A DNA stretch of 64,000 nucleotides from Methylolobus aquaticus (lineage in GTDB: Bacteria > Pseudomonadota > Gammaproteobacteria > Methylococcales > Methylococcaceae). Positions within the stretch are counted from its first letter, which is position 1; each line of letters starts with the position of its first letter. A program made the position numbers and the translations under genes. The stretch spans positions 38,825 through 102,824 of the forward strand of contig SEYW01000016.1 of the NCBI GenBank assembly GCA_004168015.1. Reading direction: 5' to 3'. The notes under the pieces are model-generated. The model did no database searches. It was not told the origin of the DNA and saw nothing but the letters and a program-made list of their open reading frames with translations. This document shows positions 45,157-56,412 of this stretch, one piece after another.

Positions 45157-47664
45157 ATGGCGCTGCTGAACGCCGCCAATCGGCGCTTCTTCCTGCGCCA
45201 TCCCTGGCAATTGGCGCTGGCGATCCTCGGCATAGCGCTGGGTGTGGCTACGGCGGTCGCCGTCGCGCTGTCGGTGACGAGCGCCCGCCAGGCTTTCGAC
45301 GCGTCGATGGCCGCGTTGCTCGGACCGACGACGCATCAGATCGTGGCTAGCGGCGGCTTCATCAACGAGTCGCTGTATCCCGGCTTACGGCGCGATTTTC
45401 CGGGCGCGCGTTTCGCGCCGGTGGTCGAGGATCTGGTCGAGACACCGACCGGTGAAACAGTGCGTCTGGTCGGCATGGATCCCCTGGCCGCGGGGGAGGG
45501 CAGCAGTGGCCGGCAGTTCGGGGGGCTGTTGCCGCTGCTGCCGGCCTTGCTAATCCGTCCCGGGACCGGTCTGCTGGCGCGTTCCAGTGCCGAGAGCTTC
45601 GGTATCGGGCCCGGCGGGGTGCTGACCCTGTCTATCCAGGGCCGGCCGGCAGCCATCGAGGTGCTGGGTTATCTGGAAGGGAATGGACCAGCCGACCCGG
45701 CGCTGGAAGGCTTGCTGATCGCCGACATCGCGACGGCGCAGGAAGTGTTGAACGTCCTGGGGCGGTTGCACCGTATCGATGTGGTGCTGCCCGCCGATCC
45801 CGTGCTGGAGGAAAGCCTCGCCGCCGCTTTGCCGAGCGGCCTGAACCTCACCTCGGCGGCGGGTCGCAGCCAGGCCACACGACGCCTGTCGGCCGCCTTC
45901 GAGACCAACCTGCAGGCGATGAGCATGCTGGGCCTCGTCGTGGGGCTGTTCCTGATTTATAACACGATGATGTTCGCCGTGCTGCAGCGCCGGGAGGTTC
46001 TGGCAACCCTGCGGCTGCTGGGGGCCACGCGCCGCGAGATCCTGCTGGAAGTGCTGGTCGAGGCGGTGGCGCTGGGTGTTATCGGGAGCCTGATCGGGCA
46101 GGTGCTGGGCATTGCGATTGCCGACCTGTTGACGGCGCAGGTGACGCGCACGATCAACGACGTCTATTTCACGCTGACCGTCAAGACGTTGTTCATCGCG
46201 CCGGAGGTTCTGGTGCGCGGCTTCGTGCTGGGGCTCGGCGCCTCGCTGCTGGCGGCGCTGATGCCCGCGCTGGAAGCAGCCGGTACGCAACCCCTCAGTG
46301 CCCGCTCCCGGTCACGACTGGAGGAAGGCAACCGGCGCTGGGCCGGCTGGGCGGCGGCTTGCGGTCTCGCGGCGATCGGGCTGGCCACCGGGCTGTGGCA
46401 ACTGCCTGATGGGACGCTGCTGCGCAGTATCGTGGGCCTGTTTCTGTTGCTCGCGGGCTGCGGACTGATGATTCCCGCGGTGCTGAGCGTCCTGGGGCGC
46501 CCGCTGCGCCGGATCGGCCATCCGGTGTTCCGGCTCGGTGTCGGCGACGTTCTGGCCTCGTTGAGTCGAACCGGCGTTGCGATCGCCGCGCTGACCATTG
46601 CGTTCGCGTCGGCTTTGGGAGTCGGCGCGATGACCGGCAGTTTTCGCGATACCGTCGGCGAGTGGCTGGACCAGTTGATGCAGGCTGATCTGTACGTGAC
46701 GCGAGCCACGACCGGTAAGGGTGCCGACGAGCCGCTGCCCCCCGCCTGGCGCGAGGTGGCCGCGGGCCTATCCGGCGTTGCGGCGATCAGCGCGGCGCGC
46801 AGCCAAAGCATCGAGTCCTCGGTCGGGCGCGTCGAACTGGTGGCGCTGGCGCCGACCGATCCGCAGCGATCGCCGTACCGCTTCAAGTCTGGCGACCGGG
46901 CCTGGCAGCGCTTCCTGACTGACGACGTGGTCGTGATCTCCGAGCCCTTCGCCAGCCGACACCGCCTCGGGCCCGGCGACAGGCTGAGCGTGGTCACGGC
47001 CGACGGCCCGAAGCAGCTCGAAATCGCCGGCGTGTTCTTCGATTACCGGTCCGATCAGGGGATCGTGCTGATCCGTCAGCCCTTGTATGCGCGGCTGTGG
47101 CGGGACGACGGTATCACCTCGCTCGGGTTGGTGCTCGCTCCGAACGCCGCGCCGGATGCCGTCCGCAAAGCGCTCGCCAGTGCCATCGGCCGTGATCCCG
47201 CGCTGTCGATCCGCTCCAACCGCGATATCCGGGATGTCTCGCTGGCCATGTTCGACCGCACGTTCGCGATCACCGAACTGCTGCGCCTGCTCGCGGTCGG
47301 CGTGGCCCTGATCGGCCTGGTCAGCAGTTTGCTGGCCTTGCAGCTCGAACGGATCCGGGAACTCGCGGTGTTGCGGGCGCTCGGTTTCACGCCGCGCCAG
47401 ATCATCAGCATCGTCATGGCGCAAAGCAGCTTCATCGGCCTCGCGTCCGGCCTGCTGGCGCTGCCGCTGGGTCTTCTCGTGGCCTGGGTCCTGGTGGCGG
47501 TCATACAGGTGCAATCATTCGGGTGGAGTATGCCGCTGCGGGTGCCTTATACCGACCTGTGGCAGACGCCCCTGCTCGCGCTGGTGGCGGCGGGCGTCGG
47601 CGCGTTGCTCCCGGCCTGGAAAGCGGTGCGCTCTGCGCCGCTGATCGCGCTGCGCGAGGAGTGA
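45157..47664 (+). CDS. ABC transporter permease, FtsX/MacB family
   Basis: The 835-residue protein (ATG at 45157 after GGAAG) has an N-terminal membrane helix (LALAILGIALGVATAVAVALSV), a long periplasmic region and a total of about ten membrane helices arranged as two FtsX-like permease halves. The second half (TGVAIAALTIAFASALGVGAMTG to LLALVAAGVGALLPAWKAV) shows the YbbP-like layout of permeases with eight or ten helices. With the preceding ATPase it forms a complete transporter or envelope mechanotransmission unit. Confidence 0.88.
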   Translation: MALLNAANRRFFLRHPWQLALAILGIALGVATAVAVALSVTSARQAFDASMAALLGPTTHQIVASGGFINESLYPGLRRDFPGARFAPVVEDLVETPTGETVRLVGMDPLAAGEGSSGRQFGGLLPLLPALLIRPGTGLLARSSAESFGIGPGGVLTLSIQGRPAAIEVLGYLEGNGPADPALEGLLIADIATAQEVLNVLGRLHRIDVVLPADPVLEESLAAALPSGLNLTSAAGRSQATRRLSAAFETNLQAMSMLGLVVGLFLIYNTMMFAVLQRREVLATLRLLGATRREILLEVLVEAVALGVIGSLIGQVLGIAIADLLTAQVTRTINDVYFTLTVKTLFIAPEVLVRGFVLGLGASLLAALMPALEAAGTQPLSARSRSRLEEGNRRWAGWAAACGLAAIGLATGLWQLPDGTLLRSIVGLFLLLAGCGLMIPAVLSVLGRPLRRIGHPVFRLGVGDVLASLSRTGVAIAALTIAFASALGVGAMTGSFRDTVGEWLDQLMQADLYVTRATTGKGADEPLPPAWREVAAGLSGVAAISAARSQSIESSVGRVELVALAPTDPQRSPYRFKSGDRAWQRFLTDDVVVISEPFASRHRLGPGDRLSVVTADGPKQLEIAGVFFDYRSDQGIVLIRQPLYARLWRDDGITSLGLVLAPNAAPDAVRKALASAIGRDPALSIRSNRDIRDVSLAMFDRTFAITELLRLLAVGVALIGLVSSLLALQLERIRELAVLRALGFTPRQIISIVMAQSSFIGLASGLLALPLGLLVAWVLVAVIQVQSFGWSMPLRVPYTDLWQTPLLALVAAGVGALLPAWKAVRSAPLIALREE

Positions 47665-47764
47665 ACGACAAGCACGTGGCCGACCCGGTTGCCGTCGCGT
47701 AGAGAGCCTCTGCGTTGCTTGGCAGCGATAGCTCGTTTACTGAGCGTGACAGGGTCGTAGATTG

Positions 47765-47792
47765 TTGAAAGCTGGTCCATATGGTCTAATAC
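47765..47792 (+). promoter_or_regulatory. Sigma70 promoter of the nqr operon
   Basis: TTGAAA (47765-47770) and TAATAC (47787-47792) are separated by 16 bases. Transcription starting near 47799 would give a leader of nearly 200 bases before nqrA. Confidence 0.55.
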
Positions 47793-47808
47793 CCGTCGTT
47801 TTGCTCCG

Positions 47809-47851
47809 GGTTTGGCTCTCCGCTCGTAGCGGCTCGATGCCACGCCAAACC
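47809..47851 (+). promoter_or_regulatory. Nested stem-loop in the nqr leader
   Basis: An eight-pair outer stem, GGTTTGGC (47809-47816) with GCCAAACC (47844-47851), encloses an inner hairpin CCGCT/AGCGG with loop CGT (47820-47832). It begins ten bases after the predicted transcription start. It could be a stabilising leader or a regulatory RNA element of the Na+-pump operon; the same pairing would also form in single-stranded DNA. Confidence 0.45.
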
Positions 47852-47854
47852 TGA

Positions 47855-49353
<1,499 letters not shown>

Positions 49354-49354
<1 letters not shown>

Positions 49355-50559
49355 TGTCTCGTACCCGACAGTTTCTCGATAAGCTCCATCCGTACTTCGC
49401 GCATGGCGGGCGCTTCGAGCGCCTGTACCCCGTCTACGAGATGGTGGACACGTTCCTTTACACGCCGCCGGACGTCACCTCCGGTGCCACCCATGTGCGC
49501 GATGCGGTCGACCTGAAGCGGGTCATGACCTATGTCTGGATCGCGACGATTCCGTGCATGCTGATGGCGATGTTCAACACCGGCTATCAGGCCAATGTTG
49601 CAATGGAGGCCATCGGTTTGCAGTCGGCTCCCGGCTGGCGCGGTGCGATCCTGGACATCTTCGGCTACAACAGTGCCAACCCGATCTCGGATCTGCTGCA
49701 CGGTGCGCTGTATTTTCTGCCGATCTACATCGTCACGATCGTGGCGGGTGGCCTGTGGGAAGTGCTGTTTTCGGTCGTGCGCAAACACGAGGTCAATGAG
49801 GGCTTCTTCGTTTCGTCGATCCTGTTCGCGCTGACCATGCCGCCCAACGCTCCGTTGTGGCAGGTGGCGCTGGGCATCTCGTTCGGTATCGTGCTCGGCA
49901 AGGAAGTGTTCGGTGGTACTGGCAAGAACTTCCTGAATCCGGCACTGACCGGCCGCGCGTTCCTTTATTTCGCGTACCCGGCGTCGATGTCGGGCGATGC
50001 GGTATGGACCGCTGTGGACGGTTTCAGCGGGGCGACCGCGCTGGGCCTGGCGGCGCTGGGCGGTGTCGACGGCATCACGCAGGGCGGGATTTCGTGGTGG
50101 GCGACCCTGTTCGGTTTCGAGAAGGGCTCGCTGGGCGAGACCTCGACCATCGCCTGTCTGATTGGGGCGGCGTTCCTGATCTACACGCGGATCGCGAACT
50201 ACCGGATCATCGCCGGCGTATTCCTGGGCATGGTCGCAACGTCTACGCTGTTCAATATCATCGGCAGCGATTCCAACGCGATGTTCGGCATGCCGTGGTA
50301 CTGGCATCTGACGCTGGGCGGCTTCGCCTTCGGCATGACCTTCATGGCCACCGATCCGGTCAGCGCCGCTCAGACGAACACTGGCCGCTGGATCTTCGGC
50401 GGTATGATCGGGTTCATGACGGTGTTGATCCGGGTGGTGAACCCGGCTTTCCCCGAGGGCATCATGCTGGCGATCCTGTTCTCGAACATCTTCGCGCCGC
50501 TGATCGATTACGCGGTGATCAAGGTCAACATCAGCAAGAGGGCGCGGCGCCATGTCTAG
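49354..50559 (+). CDS. nqrB: Na+-translocating NADH:quinone reductase subunit B
   Basis: NqrB is a polytopic subunit with a covalently bound FMN and the riboflavin/Na+ channel. The 401 residues include about ten membrane helices and the flavinylation motif DGFSGATAL with Thr at residue 228, as well as [21 protein letters not shown]. It overlaps nqrA by one base and nqrC by eight. Confidence 0.96.
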
Positions 50560-51472
50560 TTCCACCGAGAGTGTCAAGAATCCTCAGGAGGACAAGTTTG
50601 CTGTCTGGAAGGAGAAGGCCAATCGCTATGCACAGCACGTGTTGGCCTTGCCCAATGACAGCTTCGAGAAAACCATCGCGGTCGCGCTCGGGCTGTGCCT
50701 GGTCGGCGCCGTGCTGGTCTCCGGCTCGGCGGTGGCGCTGAAGTCGCTGCAGGAGAGCAACAAGTCCAAGGACGAGAAGGTCAACATCCTGGAAGTCGCC
50801 GGCCTGAAGACGGAAGGCGTCAACATCGATGAGGCCTTCAAGCAGATCGAGCCGAAGATCATCGACCTGGCGACCGGCAACCCTGTGGACAACATCGATG
50901 CGAAGAGCTTCGATCAGCGCAAGGCGGCCAAGGATCCCGCGCTGAGCGTCACGATCCCGGCCGACGAGGACATTGCCAACATCAAGCGCAAGGCCAAGTA
51001 CGCCAAGGTTTACCAGGTCATGGAGGGCGGCAAGATCAAGGCGTTGATCCTGCCGGTGAACGGTTACGGCCTGTGGTCGACCATGTACGGTTTCATCGCG
51101 CTGGAAGGAGACGGCGAAACGGTCATCGGTTTGAACCTCTACGACCAGGCGGAAACGCCGGGTCTCGGCGGCGAGGTCGTCAATCCGAAATGGAAGGCGC
51201 TCTGGAAGGGCAAGAAGGTCTACAACCTGGCCAAGAAGGATGTGCACGAGAGCAATCTGAGCGAGAAAGGCCAGACGATCGAGACCGGCGAAGTGGCATT
51301 GGGTCTCGTCAAGGGCAATGTCGACCCATCCAAGCCCGGTGCCGAATATCAGGTCGATGCGTTGGCCGGCGCCACGCTGACCAGTCGTGGTGTCAGCAAT
51401 CTGATTCGCTACTGGATGGGCAAGGACGGCTTTGGTCCCTACCTGGCAAAAATTCGCTCCGCAAGAGGTTAA
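50552..51472 (+). CDS. nqrC: Na+-translocating NADH:quinone reductase subunit C
   Basis: NqrC carries a covalent FMN on a periplasmic domain anchored by one helix. The FMN-binding motif [10 protein letters not shown] has Thr at about residue 275. With 306 residues it is about 45 longer than usual. The extra length includes a charged N-terminal cytosolic segment (residues 1-37) before the membrane helix ([22 protein letters not shown]). It overlaps nqrB by eight bases. Confidence 0.95.
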   Translation: MSSSTESVKNPQEDKFAVWKEKANRYAQHVLALPNDSFEKTIAVALGLCLVGAVLVSGSAVALKSLQESNKSKDEKVNILEVAGLKTEGVNIDEAFKQIEPKIIDLATGNPVDNIDAKSFDQRKAAKDPALSVTIPADEDIANIKRKAKYAKVYQVMEGGKIKALILPVNGYGLWSTMYGFIALEGDGETVIGLNLYDQAETPGLGGEVVNPKWKALWKGKKVYNLAKKDVHESNLSEKGQTIETGEVALGLVKGNVDPSKPGAEYQVDALAGATLTSRGVSNLIRYWMGKDGFGPYLAKIRSARG

Positions 51473-51476
51473 ACCG

Positions 51477-52136
51477 ATGAATGCTGAAGAAAAGAAAGTT
51501 CTGGTTGAGCCGTTGGTCGACAACAACCCGATCACCCTGCAGGTGCTCGGAATCTGCTCGGCCCTGGCCGTGACCTCGCAGATGTCGACCGCGCTGATCA
51601 TGAGTCTGGCGCTCACGACCGTGACGGCGTTCTCCAGCGCCGGGATCGCGGCGATCCGTAATCATGTGCCGTCGAGCGTGCGCATTATCGCGCAGATGGT
51701 CATCATCGCGTCGCTGGTCATTGTCGTTGACCAGTTGCTGAAGGCCTTCGCCTATGAGGTCAGCAAGCAGCTGTCGGTCTTCGTCGGCTTGATCATCACG
51801 AACTGCATCGTGATGGGGCGCGCCGAAGCCTATGCGATGAAGAATCCGCCCTGGGAGAGCTTCCTGGACGGCATCGGGAATGGCCTGGGCTACAGCCTGA
51901 TCCTGATCAGCGTCGCTTTCGTGCGCGAGCTGTTCGGGTCGGGCAAGTTGCTGGGCATCGACGTCCTGCCGCTGATGAAGGACGGTGGCTGGTACGTGCC
52001 GAACGGCCTGCTGCTGTTGCCGCCTAGCGCTTTCTTCCTGATCGGGCTGTTGATCTGGGCCATCCGGACCTGGAAGCCGAAGCAGGTCGAGCAAGCCGAT
52101 TTCGCGATCATCCCGGCGCATGGGGAGGCTCACTGA
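51477..52136 (+). CDS. nqrD: Na+-translocating NADH:quinone reductase subunit D
   Basis: NqrD is one of two homologous six-helix subunits holding the intramembrane [2Fe-2S] centre. From the ATG at 51477 the protein has 219 residues and signatures [35 protein letters not shown] and [17 protein letters not shown]. It overlaps nqrE by one base. Confidence 0.96.
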   Translation: MNAEEKKVLVEPLVDNNPITLQVLGICSALAVTSQMSTALIMSLALTTVTAFSSAGIAAIRNHVPSSVRIIAQMVIIASLVIVVDQLLKAFAYEVSKQLSVFVGLIITNCIVMGRAEAYAMKNPPWESFLDGIGNGLGYSLILISVAFVRELFGSGKLLGIDVLPLMKDGGWYVPNGLLLLPPSAFFLIGLLIWAIRTWKPKQVEQADFAIIPAHGEAH

Positions 52137-52744
52137 TGGAGGCCTACATCAATCTGTTCATCAAGTCCGTGTTCATCGAGAACATGGCCTTGGCGTTCTT
52201 CCTGGGCATGTGCACCTTCATCGCGGTATCGAAGAAGATCGAGACCGCCGTCGGTCTGGGTATCGCGGTCGTGATCGTGCAGACGCTGACGGTGCCTGCC
52301 AATAACCTGATCTACACCTACCTGCTCAAGGAAGGCGCCCTCGCTTGGGCCGGCATGCCCGATGTCGATCTGAGCTTTATCGCGCTGATGGCCTGTATCG
52401 GCGTGATCGCGGCGATGGTGCAGATACTCGAAATGGTGCTCGACAAGTTCTTCCCGGCGCTCTACAACGCGCTGGGCATCTTCCTGCCCCTGATCACGGT
52501 GAACTGCGCGATCCTGGCAGGGTCCTTGTTCATGATCGAGCGCGATTACAACTTCGCGGAGAGTGTGGTCTATGGGGTCGGCAGCGGCTTCGGCTGGGCG
52601 CTGGCCATCACCGCGATGGCAGGGGTTAGGGAAAAGCTGAAGTACAGTGATGTGCCGCCCGGTTTGCGCGGGCTCGGCATCACCTTCATCACCGCGGGCC
52701 TGATGGCGCTCGGGTTCATGGCCTTCTCCGGCATTCAACTCTAG
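52136..52744 (+). CDS. nqrE: Na+-translocating NADH:quinone reductase subunit E
   Basis: NqrE is the partner of NqrD; each gives two cysteines to the shared iron-sulfur cluster. The 202 residues include [22 protein letters not shown], the Cys in [19 protein letters not shown], and [17 protein letters not shown]. Spacing and overlap follow the standard nqr operon. Confidence 0.96.
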   Translation: MEAYINLFIKSVFIENMALAFFLGMCTFIAVSKKIETAVGLGIAVVIVQTLTVPANNLIYTYLLKEGALAWAGMPDVDLSFIALMACIGVIAAMVQILEMVLDKFFPALYNALGIFLPLITVNCAILAGSLFMIERDYNFAESVVYGVGSGFGWALAITAMAGVREKLKYSDVPPGLRGLGITFITAGLMALGFMAFSGIQL

Positions 52745-52760
52745 GCATAAGGCAAAGGCA

Positions 52761-53981
52761 ATGTTGGAAATTCTTTTAGGGGTGGTGCTGTTCACGGTGA
52801 TCGTGATCGCACTCGTATTCCTTATTCTCGGCGCCAAGTCGAAACTCGTCGCCTCCGGCAACGTCGAGATCCTGATCAACGACGAAAAGAAGATCTTCGT
52901 CCCGATCGGCTCGAAGTTGCTGACGGCTCTGGCGGACAACAATCTGTTCGTCTCGTCTGCCTGCGGCGGTGGCGGCACCTGCGCCCAGTGTCGCGTGCAG
53001 GTGACCGAGGGCGGCGGCGAGATCCTGCCGACCGAGCTGTCGCATATCACCAAGCGCGAGGCCGCGCACGGCGATCGCCTGTCCTGTCAGGTGACGTGCA
53101 AGCAGAATATGAAGGTACATGTCCACGAGGAGGTCTTCGGCGTCAAGAAGTGGGAGTGCACCGTCAAGTCCAACCATAACGTCGCGACGTTCATCAAGGA
53201 ACTGGTGCTGCAACTGCCGGAGGGCGAGAGCGTCGACTTCAAGGCCGGCGGCTACATCCAGATCGAGTGCCCGGCGTATCACTTCAAGTACGGCGACTAC
53301 CTGATCGAGGAGCGCTTCCGCGACGAGTGGGATAAGTACAACTTGTGGCGTTTCGAGTCCAAGGTTGCCGAGCCCGCCATCCGTGCCTATTCGATGGCGA
53401 ACTATCCGGACGAAAAAGGCATCATCATGCTGAACGTCCGGATCGCGACGCCGCCGCCGAACGCGCCGGATATCCCCCCGGGCATCATGTCCTCCTACAT
53501 CTTCGGTCTGAAGCCGGGCGACAAGGTCACGATTTCGGGCCCGTTCGGCGAGTTCTTCGCGCGCGACACCGACAAGGAGATGGTGTTCGTGGGCGGCGGT
53601 GCCGGTATGGCGCCGATGCGCTCGCATATCTTCGACCAGTTGCGCCGCATTCACTCCAAGCGGAAGATCACGTTCTGGTACGGCGCTCGCAGTCTGCGCG
53701 AGACGTTCTATGCCGACGAGTTCGATCAGTTGCAGGCCGAGAATCCGAACTTCAAGTGGTATCTGGGCCTTTCCGACCCGAAGCCGGAGGACAACTGGAC
53801 GGGGTACACCGGGTTCATTCACGAGATCCTTTTTAGCAAGTATCTGAAGGATCATCCGGCACCAGAGGATTGCGAGTACTACATGTGCGGTCCGCCGATG
53901 ATGAACACCGCGGTCATCAAGATGCTCGAGGATATCGGCGTCGACCGCGAAAACATCATGCTGGACGATTTCGGCGGCTGA
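52761..53981 (+). CDS. nqrF: Na+-translocating NADH:quinone reductase subunit F
   Basis: NqrF is the NADH-oxidising subunit. The 406 residues contain one N-terminal membrane helix, a ferredoxin domain with [13 protein letters not shown] and LSCQVTCKQ (cysteine ligands), an FAD-binding region ([13 protein letters not shown]) and an NAD-binding region ([17 protein letters not shown], and C-terminal [10 protein letters not shown]). The flavin/NADH motifs are complete. Confidence 0.96.
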   Translation: MLEILLGVVLFTVIVIALVFLILGAKSKLVASGNVEILINDEKKIFVPIGSKLLTALADNNLFVSSACGGGGTCAQCRVQVTEGGGEILPTELSHITKREAAHGDRLSCQVTCKQNMKVHVHEEVFGVKKWECTVKSNHNVATFIKELVLQLPEGESVDFKAGGYIQIECPAYHFKYGDYLIEERFRDEWDKYNLWRFESKVAEPAIRAYSMANYPDEKGIIMLNVRIATPPPNAPDIPPGIMSSYIFGLKPGDKVTISGPFGEFFARDTDKEMVFVGGGAGMAPMRSHIFDQLRRIHSKRKITFWYGARSLRETFYADEFDQLQAENPNFKWYLGLSDPKPEDNWTGYTGFIHEILFSKYLKDHPAPEDCEYYMCGPPMMNTAVIKMLEDIGVDRENIMLDDFGG

Positions 53982-54060
53982 GCCGGGACGGGCGGCGGGG
54001 CAGCGAAAGGCCTCGCCGCGTGGCTGCGACTCCAACCCCGGGACACAAGAGGGCTATCCC

Positions 54061-54246
54061 ATGACCATGTTCCTGATTACGTTTGCCGCCATGGTCGTCG
54101 TGTTTCTGTTGATGGCCGTTGGCGTGATCTTCGGACGCCAGGCGATCAAGGGCACCTGCGGCGGCCTCAACGGGGGCAACTGCATTTGCACGCAGAAATG
54201 CGAAAAGCGCCTGAAGGCGGAAGCCGCAGCGGCGGCCCAGCGTTGA
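54061..54246 (+). CDS. nqrM: Na+-NQR maturation protein NqrM
   Basis: NqrM is needed to place the iron-sulfur cluster in NqrD/NqrE. The 61-residue protein has one membrane helix (FLITFAAMVVVFLLMAVGVIF) and the four-cysteine pattern in GTCGGLNGGNCICTQKCEK. It is 79 bases downstream of nqrF, the usual place. Confidence 0.94.
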   Translation: MTMFLITFAAMVVVFLLMAVGVIFGRQAIKGTCGGLNGGNCICTQKCEKRLKAEAAAAAQR

Positions 54247-54291
54247 CCGGTTGCGATTCCGCGACTCGGGCTTGCCAGGGCCACGACGCGA

Positions 54292-54311
54292 GGAGCGCCT
54301 GCCGGCGCTCC
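54292..54311 (+). terminator. Strong hairpin after nqrM
   Basis: A perfect eight-pair stem (GGAGCGCC/GGCGCTCC, loop TGCC) lies 45 bases after the nqrM stop. No T-run follows, so it may be a terminator aided by Rho or an mRNA 3' stabiliser. Confidence 0.45.
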
Positions 54312-54359
54312 CCGTGATTTCTGCCCCATGACCGCGCGTCATTTTGACTGAATGATCGC

Positions 54360-55823
54360 GTGTCGACCTTCAGTTTCTTCTGGTACGACCTCGAGACCTT
54401 CGGGCTCGATCCGGTTTGGGATCGGCCGGCGCAGTTCGCTGGCATCAGAACCGACGCCGATTTCAATCCCCTAGAGCCACCGCTCGTTCTTTACTGCCGG
54501 CCCCCGGCCGACTACCTCCCCGATCCCGCGGCCTGTGTGGTCACGGGCATCTCGCCCCAGTTGGCCGCGGCGCGCGGTGTTCCGGAAGCGGAGTTCGCCG
54601 CCGCGATCCGCGCCGAGTTCCTGCGGCCGCAGACCTGTGTCGTCGGTTACAACAACCTCCGTTTCGACGACGAGGTGATGCGTCAGGTGTTCTACCGGAG
54701 TCTGTTCGATCCGTACGAGCGGGAATGGCGCAACGGCAACTCGCGCTGGGATATCATCGACATGGTCCGACTCGTTCGGGCGTTGCGCCCGGAGGGACTC
54801 TCCTGGCCTCTGGATGGAGAGGGCCACCCGACTTTCCGCCTGGAGTTGCTGACGGCTGCGAACGGCATTGCACATTCGGAGGCGCACGATGCCCTGGCCG
54901 ATGTACGTGCAACGATTGCTCTGGCGCAGCGGGTCAAGGCGGCTCAACCGAGGCTGTACGACTTTGTGTTCAGTCACCGCGGCAAGGCTGAGGCCGCCGC
55001 CCTGCTGCAGGTAGGCCAGTTCGAGCCGGTCGTGCACGTATCGAGTCGCTTCGGGGCAGAGCGCGGATGCCTGGCGATCGTCGTTGCCCTGGCGATGCAC
55101 CCGACCAATCGCAACGCCGTCATCGTCTACGACCTCGGTGTCGCCCCCTCGCAACTGCTGGACCTCGACACGGAAGCTGTGCGGGAACGGGTTTTCACGG
55201 CCGCGGCCGAACTCGGAGAAGGCAAGCCCCGGATACCGTTGAAACTCGTGCACCTGAACAAGGCGCCGGTGCTGGCACCCATCACGGTGCTGCGAGCTAA
55301 AGACAGGGAGCGGCTCGCGATAAGCCGCGAGACCGTTGCCGAGCATCTGGCGAAGCTCCGTGGCGCTCCGGGACTAGCGGCGAAGGTCGCACGTGTTTTC
55401 GAGGGCTCCGAGCGGGCTGGGGTGGTCGATCCGGATGCCGCGCTGTATGGCGGGGGGTTCATCGGGGATGCCGACCGGCGTGAACTGGACCGGTTGCACA
55501 CATTGCCGCCCACGGCCTGGGCCGGCAAAACCCCGCCCTTCGTCGACCCGCGCCTGCCCGAAATATTCTTCCGTTATCGAGCCCGAAACTATCCGGAGTC
55601 GCTCGACGAATCCGAGCGGGATCGCTGGGAGTCACAGCGGCTGGCCCGTCTGACCGGTAAAGACGGCACCCCGGCACGCAACATCGCTGGCTTCCAGACT
55701 GCCCTGCAATCGGTCGCGTCGTCGGCGCCGGCGACGGCGCAATCGGCCGCGTTACTGAGCGATCTGCGCGCTTATGGGGAAAAACTCCTGACTCGAAATC
55801 AGGAGAGTTTCCCGTATACTTAG
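54360..55823 (+). CDS. sbcB: Exodeoxyribonuclease I
   Basis: SbcB digests single-stranded DNA 3' to 5' in recombination and mismatch repair. The 487-residue protein starts at a GTG. DnaQ-fold exonuclease motifs are FFWYDLETFGLDPVWDRPAQFA (DxE), GYNNLRFDDEVMRQ, and HSEAHDALADVRATIALAQ. The C-terminal part has ExoI features (GGFIGDADRREL, FRYRARNYPESL). A hairpin is embedded in its 3' end. Confidence 0.94.
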   Translation: MSTFSFFWYDLETFGLDPVWDRPAQFAGIRTDADFNPLEPPLVLYCRPPADYLPDPAACVVTGISPQLAAARGVPEAEFAAAIRAEFLRPQTCVVGYNNLRFDDEVMRQVFYRSLFDPYEREWRNGNSRWDIIDMVRLVRALRPEGLSWPLDGEGHPTFRLELLTAANGIAHSEAHDALADVRATIALAQRVKAAQPRLYDFVFSHRGKAEAAALLQVGQFEPVVHVSSRFGAERGCLAIVVALAMHPTNRNAVIVYDLGVAPSQLLDLDTEAVRERVFTAAAELGEGKPRIPLKLVHLNKAPVLAPITVLRAKDRERLAISRETVAEHLAKLRGAPGLAAKVARVFEGSERAGVVDPDAALYGGGFIGDADRRELDRLHTLPPTAWAGKTPPFVDPRLPEIFFRYRARNYPESLDESERDRWESQRLARLTGKDGTPARNIAGFQTALQSVASSAPATAQSAALLSDLRAYGEKLLTRNQESFPYT

Positions 55824-55854
55824 CCCTTTTTAGCGCTCGCGAGGGAGTAGAAAA

Positions 55855-56388
55855 ATGAGAGTCATCGTTGCACTAACCGCGTGTTCCGGGCTGCTGTGGT
55901 CGGGCCTCTCGGCGGCTCATGGTCCCAGTCGGCAGAAAGTCGAGGAGAAGATCGACATCGCTGCGCCGCCGGCCGCGGTGTGGGATGTCATCAAGGACTT
56001 CGGCACGATGCACACCTGGTGCCCCAAGGTCGCCAGCGAAACCAGCCAGGGCGGCAATGAGAAGGGCGCGACCCGTGAGTTGAAGCTTCCCAACGGGCGG
56101 TCGATCAAGGAAGAATTGAAGAGCTACGACGCGGAAAAGAAGAGTTACTCATACAAGATCACCGAGGTCGACGTCGCCGACATGCCAGTCGCGAATTACT
56201 CGTCCACGATCGAAGTGAAGGAAGGCGCGGCCGGAGGCTCGACGGTCGAATGGAGCGGCGCCTTCTACCGGAGCTTTATGACCAACAACCCGCCGCCGGA
56301 TCAGAACGAGGAAGCTGCGATCAAGGCAGTAACCGGTCTTTATACCGAGTGCCTGGGCAAGCTGAAGTCGGTTGCCGAAGGCAAGTAA
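55855..56388 (+). CDS. Secreted SRPBCC (MxaD-like) protein
   Basis: A 177-residue exported protein: signal peptide IVALTACSGLLWSGLSAAHG, then a START/SRPBCC lipid- or ligand-binding fold (IDIAAPPAAVWDVIKDFGTM, WCPKVASE). The sequence resembles MxaD of methanol dehydrogenase clusters, a periplasmic factor that aids electron transfer or maturation. The good ribosome-binding site is GAGGGAG. The next gene encodes a YVTN beta-propeller, also often found beside PQQ-dependent dehydrogenases, although no dehydrogenase is in view. Confidence 0.8.
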   Translation: MRVIVALTACSGLLWSGLSAAHGPSRQKVEEKIDIAAPPAAVWDVIKDFGTMHTWCPKVASETSQGGNEKGATRELKLPNGRSIKEELKSYDAEKKSYSYKITEVDVADMPVANYSSTIEVKEGAAGGSTVEWSGAFYRSFMTNNPPPDQNEEAAIKAVTGLYTECLGKLKSVAEGK

Positions 56389-56412
56389 TCCGCTCGAATT
56401 CGTCAGCGCGCT

